A stretch of DNA of 8,632 nt from an uncultured Flavobacteriales bacterium (GTDB taxonomy: Bacteria > Bacteroidota > Bacteroidia > Flavobacteriales_D > Sanyastnellaceae). Below are positions 1 through 6,300 of this stretch, piece after piece. Made by a program: the position numbers and the translations under genes. The stretch is taken from contig CALACF010000352.1 of NCBI GenBank assembly GCA_937890245.1, positions 1 to 8,632 on the forward strand, in the 5' to 3' direction. The notes under the pieces are model-generated. The model had not been told where the DNA came from, ran no database searches, and was given only the letters and a program-made list of their open reading frames with translations. Each line of letters begins with the position of its first letter. Positions within the stretch are counted from its first letter, which is position 1.

Positions 1-347
1 GCCGCAGCCGATGGCGTCTGGTCCAGACCAATCGTCACCCACGAATCAAATGCCAGCTGGGGAACCAGACCGAACAGCAAGGGATTGATGCCCGTTCCGA
101 GGTTGCTACCAAGTGCGTTCTGGTAGAACGACGTTGTGGTTGTGATGGAGAGTGGATGAGCAGCATTGCCCCAAACAGAACTCAATTGGTCTGCAGGATG
201 AGCACCCGTGACGTAAAATCGGTAGGTGCTTTGTCCGGCCAATGCGCCTTCGCTGTGGTAGGCAACCTTGACAACTTTCAAGCCGTAACCCGTTGAGTCG
301 CTGGCAAACAAGACCGTGTCCGCGCCAGAATTCAGGTCGAGCTCGGC
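1..347 (-). other. Domain A, copy 3 (N-terminal half, truncated by window edge)
   Basis: About 115 residues: AELDLNSGADTVLF, then TGYGLKVVKVAYH, EGALAGQSTYRFYVTGAH, DQLSSVWGNAAHPLSI, TTTTSFYQ, LGTGINPLLFGLVPQ and LAFDSWVTIGLDQTP. It matches copy 2 in order over this range. The gene therefore continues beyond the window with at least the rest of this domain. Confidence 0.78.
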
Positions 348-3300
348 GCAAGAGCACCACTCGCAAGAGCCGTCATCATCAGTCGCCGTAAGGTGGAAAT
401 TACAGGCCGAGGCGTCTTGGCAACCGCCAATTTCCTCCTCGTCGCAAATGCCGTCGCCGTCGGAGTCATTCAAACAAGCGCCCACGCACGTCACATAATC
501 GATGCCGAACAGATCCACAGGATAGACGCAGTTGTCTGCTGGCACATTGGCCGCCGCGTTGAAGTTACAGGCATCCGCCTCCATGCAATCCTCGAGCACC
601 AAGGTTGCACACGAGCCGTCATCCACGTTGGCAGCCGCATCAAACTCAGTGTAGTCCGCATCAGTGCAGCCCTCCACGATCAGCGACTGGCATGAGCCAT
701 CGCTCAAGTTGGCATCTGCATTGTACTCCAAATACGCAGGGTCCATGCAGCCGGGTACGACAAGGATGGAACATGAACCATCGTCGATGTTTGCCAGCAG
801 ATCGTACTCCAGGTATGCAGCGTCAGTACAACCTTCCACCGCGTATGTCAGGCAGGTTCCGTCGTCGACGTTTGCCTGAGGATCGTATTCGTAATAGTTC
901 TCGTTCATACAGCCGAGCACCGCCAAGGTGAGGCATGAGCCGTCATCCGTGTTGGACGATGCTGTGAATTCCAAGTAAGCCGCGTCCGTACAGCCGGCAA
1001 TCACCAAGGTGGCGCACGAGCCGTTGTCAACGTTTACAGCTGGGTTGTACTCGACGAAACTGTCGTCCATGCAGCCCAACACAATCGGCGTAGCGCAGGA
1101 GCCATCATCGGTATTTACATCCGCAGAGAACTCTAAGTAGCCCGGGTCCATACAGCCCTCCACCACAATCGTAGAACAGGTTCCGTCGTCTGTGTTGGCG
1201 CTGGAATCAAACTCCAAATAGCCAGGATCGATGCAGCCCCACACCACATCCGTGGCGCATGAGCCGTCCGATACGTTTGCATCGGCGTTGAATTCCGTGT
1301 ACGCGGGGTCCATGCAGCCCTCAACAATCAAGGATAGACATGAGCCGTCGTCAGTGTTGGCACCAGCGCTCGAATCAAACTCCAAGTAGAGCGGATCCGT
1401 ACAGCCCTCAATCACAAGCGTGATGCAAGAACCGTCGTCCACGTTGGCCGAGGCGTTGTACTCGGTGAACATCTCGTCAGTGCAGCCCTCGACAATCAAG
1501 GTCTGGCAAGAGCCGTCATCCGTGTTCGCCGTTGGCATGAATTCCAAATAGAGCGCGTCCGTACATCCCTGCACAACAAGTGTCGTGCACGAGTTGTCGT
1601 CCAGGTTCGCAGCAGAATCAAATTCCACGTAGTCCGCATCGGTACAGCCGAGCACGATCAATGTCTGGCAGCTGCCATCGTCGACGTTTGCCGCAACTGT
1701 GTACTCCATGTAGAGCGGGTCGGTGCAGCCTTCGACAATCAGCGTCAAGCATGAGCCATCATCCGTGTTTGCATTAGCGTTCGCTTCAAATTCCAAGTAG
1801 AGCGGATCGGTACAGCCCTCCACCACATCCGTGGTGCAAGAACCGTCGTCGACGTTGGCGTCGGCCGAGAATTCAGTGTAGAGCGGGTCGGTGCAGCCTT
1901 CGACAATCAGCGTCAAGCAAGAGCCGTCGTCCGTGTTGGCACCCACGCTCGCTTCAAACTCCAAGTAGAGCGGATCGGTACAGCCCTCCACCACATCCGT
2001 GGCGCAAGAACCGTCGTCTACGTTGGCGTCGGCTGAGAATTCAGTGAAGAGCACATCGGTGCAGCCTTCAACAATCAGCGTCAAGCACGAGCCGTTGTCC
2101 GTGTTGGCTGCCGCATCAAACTCCAAGAAGAGCGCATCCGTACAGCCCCAGAACTCACACGAGCCATCTTCGTCGGTGGCTGCAGCAAGGTAGTTGTCCG
2201 CTGTAGCGTCCGTACAACCAGGCACTTCCACTTCGTCACACACACCGTCGCCATCAAGGTCGTTCAAGCAGTCGCCCGCGCAGTCCACGTAGTCAACGCC
2301 GTAAAGCGTCAAGACTGTTTGGCATGAGCCATTGTCGATTGTGGCCAACGGTGCGTAGTTACACGCCGCGAGGTCAGTACAGCCGAAACACGAGGTGAAG
2401 TCACACGTGCCGTCGTCCAGCAAGGCTTGCGGCTCGTAGTTACAGGCCTCTTCGTTCATACAACCGATCACAAGGCAGGAGCCGTCGTCAAAGGTCGCAT
2501 CAGCGTTGTAGTTCAAAGCGATCGGGTTCATGCAACCGAGAACGATGCACGTGCCGTTGTCTACGTTTGCCTGCGCATCGTAGTTCAAGGCGTCCGGATG
2601 GGTACAACCGAGGTACATACAGCTGCCCATGTCGAAGATTGCCTGCGGGTTGTAGTTGTCGGCCTCCGGGTCGGTACAGCCGACAAAGAGACAGAAGCCG
2701 CCGTCGATGGTGGCGATCGGGCTGTAGTTCAGCGCCGAGGGGTCCATACAACCGAGAATCAAGCACGAGCCGTCATCGAAGGTGGCCGTTGGGTCGTAGT
2801 TCGTTGCGAATGAAGAAGTACAACCTCCCACCGCGCAAGTGCCGTTGTCCACCGTCGCCGTGGCATCGAAGTTGTCCGCCGTCGGGTCGGTACAACCAAA
2901 CAACATGCACGAGCCGTCGTTGAGTGTGGCCGCCGGGTTGTAGTTGGCCGCAGACACGTTCATGCAGCCGAGCATGATGCACGAGCCATCATCCACTGTG
3001 GCCGTCCCGTTGTAGTTCCATGCCAATGGGTTGGTGCAACCAGAAATCAAGCACGAGCCGTTGTCGATGTTTGCCGAAGCACTGTAGTTGGATGCCAATG
3101 GATTGGTACATCCCAGTACGATACACGAGCCGTCATCCTCATCGGCCAAAGCGTCGTAGTTGATCGCCGCTGGGTCGGTGCAACCGCCAAATTCGCAGCT
3201 GCCGTCCTCCAAAGTCGCCTCCGGATCATAGTTAGCAGCCGCATCGTAAGTGCAACCTGAAATGATGCACGAGCCGTCGTCGAAACCGACGCTTGGGTTG

Positions 3301-6300
3301 TAGTTGTCCGCCATGGGATCCGTACAACCGCCGCATGAATCGAAGTCGCACGAACCATCTTCGTCCGTCGCCAAGGCGCTGTAGTTGCAGGCGCCCGCAT
3401 CGGTACAGCCCACAATTTCATTTGCGTCACACACGCCATCGCCGTCTGCATCCGCGATGCAGTCGCCGTTGCAGTCCAATAGATCCGAGCCGTAGATATC
3501 TACGGCATCCTCACAGCTTCCGTCGTCCGTGTTGGCCGCACCGTCGTAGTTGCAGGCCGCAACATCTGTGCAACCGTAGAAAATACAAGAGCCGTCTTCG
3601 ACGTTTGCCGTCGCATCGTAGTTGTCAGCCAAATCGTCCGTACAACCGAGGTACTCGCACGTACCATTGTCGATGATGGCCAAGGCCTCATAGTTGTCAG
3701 CCGAGGAATCGGTACAGCCCTCGAATACGCAAGAGCCATCTTCAAACAGCGCAGTTTCGTCGAAGTTCGTGGCGGCGGCATCGGTACAACCAACGCACGC
3801 GTCGAACTCACATGAGCCATCGTTGATACTCGCTGAAGCGTCGTAGTTGCAGGCCTCTTCTATCGTGCAGCCTACGCAAGATGCGTAATCGCATGAGCCA
3901 TCGTCCAGCGTGGCGCCGAGCACGGCATTGCATGCGTTCGGGTCGGTGCAGCCGCTTGTTTCGTTTTCGTCGCACAACGAATTGGCATTGTTATCATTGA
4001 GACAGTTTCCATCGCAATCCAACCAGGACGCAGCAGGGAACAAGCAGGTCGTGGCAAGGGTCGCATCCGCGTCGTAGTTGCAGGCTTCTGTGTCGGTCAT
4101 GCACCCAGCACAAGAATCAAAGTCGCAGCCCACAGGAGATCCAGGAGCGGCTGTCACGTCGTAGTTGCAGGCAAAGACGATGCCGCAGCCCGTCTGGGCA
4201 TTGGCGATTTGGCCTCCGTAAATACATCCGTAGATCATCAAGGCATTCGCAGAGGGGTCGTAATTGTCAGCCAGCGGGTCGCCGCAGCAGGCCGTAAAGT
4301 CACAAAGAGTATTGTCAGCAATCGTAGCAGTCGCGTCGTAGTTGCAGGCGATCAACACCATGCAGCCCGTGCAGGACGCGTACTCGCATGAGCCATCGAA
4401 ATCATTGGCATAGGCATCAAAGTTGCAGGCCCCAACATCGGTACATCCGGGGTACAAGCACGAGCCGTCGTCTTGGTTTGCAGTGTTGCTGTAGTTCGAG
4501 CCCGCGGTGTCCGTGCAGCCCTGGAATACACATGAACCGTCATCAAGAACGGCAGCTGCTTCGTAGTTGGAGGCCGAGGCGTTCGTACAGCCTTGGCAGC
4601 TGGCAAATTCACATGATCCATTGCCATTTGTAGCCGTCGGATCGAAGTTACAGGCCCACGAAATCATGCAGCCCTCAATTTCAAATTCGTCGCACACGCC
4701 GTCCATGTCAGCGTCGTTCAAACACGCGCCAGCACAGTCGTAGCCGGATTGAGTATAGATGCAAGATCCGTCATCCACATCTGCATCCCCATCGAAGTTG
4801 CATGCCAATTCATCAATGCAACCACCGTACAAACACGTATCGGGCACTGTTGAAGAAGGGTTGTAGTTCTCCGCGGCTGCATCCATGCATCCTACACAAG
4901 ATGTGTAGTCACACGAACCGTCGGGGTCCGTAGTGGCCGGGTTGTAGTTGCACGCCTCGGTGTCGTCGCATCCAGTAATTTCATCGGGGTCGCACACGCC
5001 GTCGCCGTCCGTGTCCGCCAAGCAGTTGCCCGAACAGTCCACCACAGCTGAAGCTGGATAAGTACAGGATTCGTCATCCGTATTTGCATCTGCGTCGTAA
5101 TTGCAGGCGCTGTTGTCCGTACAACCAGGGAACGTGCACAATCCATCGTCAAAGTTGGCGACCGCATCGTAGTTAGAAGCGCCGCTGTCCATGCAGCCGT
5201 AATACAAGCAAAGCCCGTCGTCCACCGTCGCCGAAGCGTCAAAGTTGTCGGCCGCAGGATCCGTACAGCCGAGATAGTAGCACGAACCGTCGTCCTGGGT
5301 AGCGCCGTCGTCGTAGTTCGAAGCGGCGCTGTCCGTACAGCCGAGGTAGTAGCACGATCCGTCGTCTTGGGTGGCGGAAGCGTCAAAGTTGTCGGCCAAA
5401 GCCTCCATGCAGCCGAGATAGAAGCAAGAGCCGTCGTCGAAGTTGGCGCCAGCGTCAAAGTTGTCGGCCGAAGCTTCAGTGCAGCCGTAGAACAGACACA
5501 GCCCGTCGTCCACTGTGGCCGAAGCGTCAAAGTTTTCAGCTGCAGGATCGGTGCAGCCGAGGTAATAACACGAATCGTCGTCGAGGTTTGCACCGTCGTC
5601 GTAGTTGTCAGCCGTCTCATCTATGCAACCGGGATACTGGCATGAGCCATCATCTGAATTGGCATCCGCATCAAAGTTCGAAGCAGAAGAATCCGTGCAA
5701 CCGGGGAACAGGCACACGCTGTTGTCGGTGATCGTGGCCGTGGCGTCGTAGTTCGCCGCCGCCGTGTCCGTACAGCCAGTACAAGAATCGTACTCGCAAG
5801 AGCCGTCGTCATCGGTTGCACCATTGTAGTTACAAGCTCCAGTGTCCGTACAGCCGGCAATCTCAAGCTCGTTACAAATGCCGTCGCCATCCGTGTCGTT
5901 CAAGCATGCGCCGGAACAATCCAAGAAGTCAAATACATAGAGATCAGACGGATACTGGCACGAGTCGTCCTCGTCCTGGGCGTCTGCATCAAAGTTGCAA
6001 GCCGCGCTGTCCGTGCAGCCCAAGTAGAGGCACGAGCCGTCTTCCACGTTTGCACCCGCGTCGTAGTTGTCCGCAGCAACGTCCATGCAACCGTTGAATT
6101 CACAACTTCCGTTGTCAAGATTGGCGTCGGCAGAGAAGTTATCCGCGGAGGCATCCGTACAGCCCTCCACGATGCAGCTCTCGTCGTCGGTGTTTGCACC
6201 GGCGTCGTAGTTGTTTGCATCGGCGTTCGTGCAACCGTAGTAGATACACGTGCCGTTGTCGAGCACCGCCCAATCCTCATAGTTGTCAGCCAAGACGTCC

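Larger units (their letters stand above)
3411..4973 (-). repeat. Repeat block IIb: 17 units of mixed length, rich in four-cysteine 27-mers
   Basis: Unit starts are 4973, 4892, 4823, 4673, 4592, 4520, 4448, 4367, 4286, 4190, 4106, 3953, 3872, 3791, 3719, 3647 and 3575. Lengths vary between 23 and 32 residues outside the insertions. Many have the extended form with ACN[Y/F] in the core and a tail such as CEFASCQ or CDYASCV, four cysteines in all. Loop insertions follow the 4823, 4106 and 3575 units. The stretch 4367-4107 is the most irregular (see its own entry), yet frame and even cysteine number are kept throughout. Confidence 0.88.

Noticed and set aside
2427..2813. Plus-strand open frames such as this 128-codon one with a repeated VVV/AVV pattern.
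   Set aside because: These are antisense to the repeat array; the periodic pattern mirrors the units and stops are sparse only because the array lacks certain codons.
4107..4367. A possible pair of compensating frameshifts or pseudogene damage.
   Set aside because: The same frame gives ACNYD, DPLADNYDPSANA and CDFDSC motifs throughout, and cysteine numbers remain even, so no shift is needed.
4892..5620. A 242-codon open frame on the minus strand in another phase.
   Set aside because: As above: it is a by-product of the 72-nt periodicity, with no recognisable domain.
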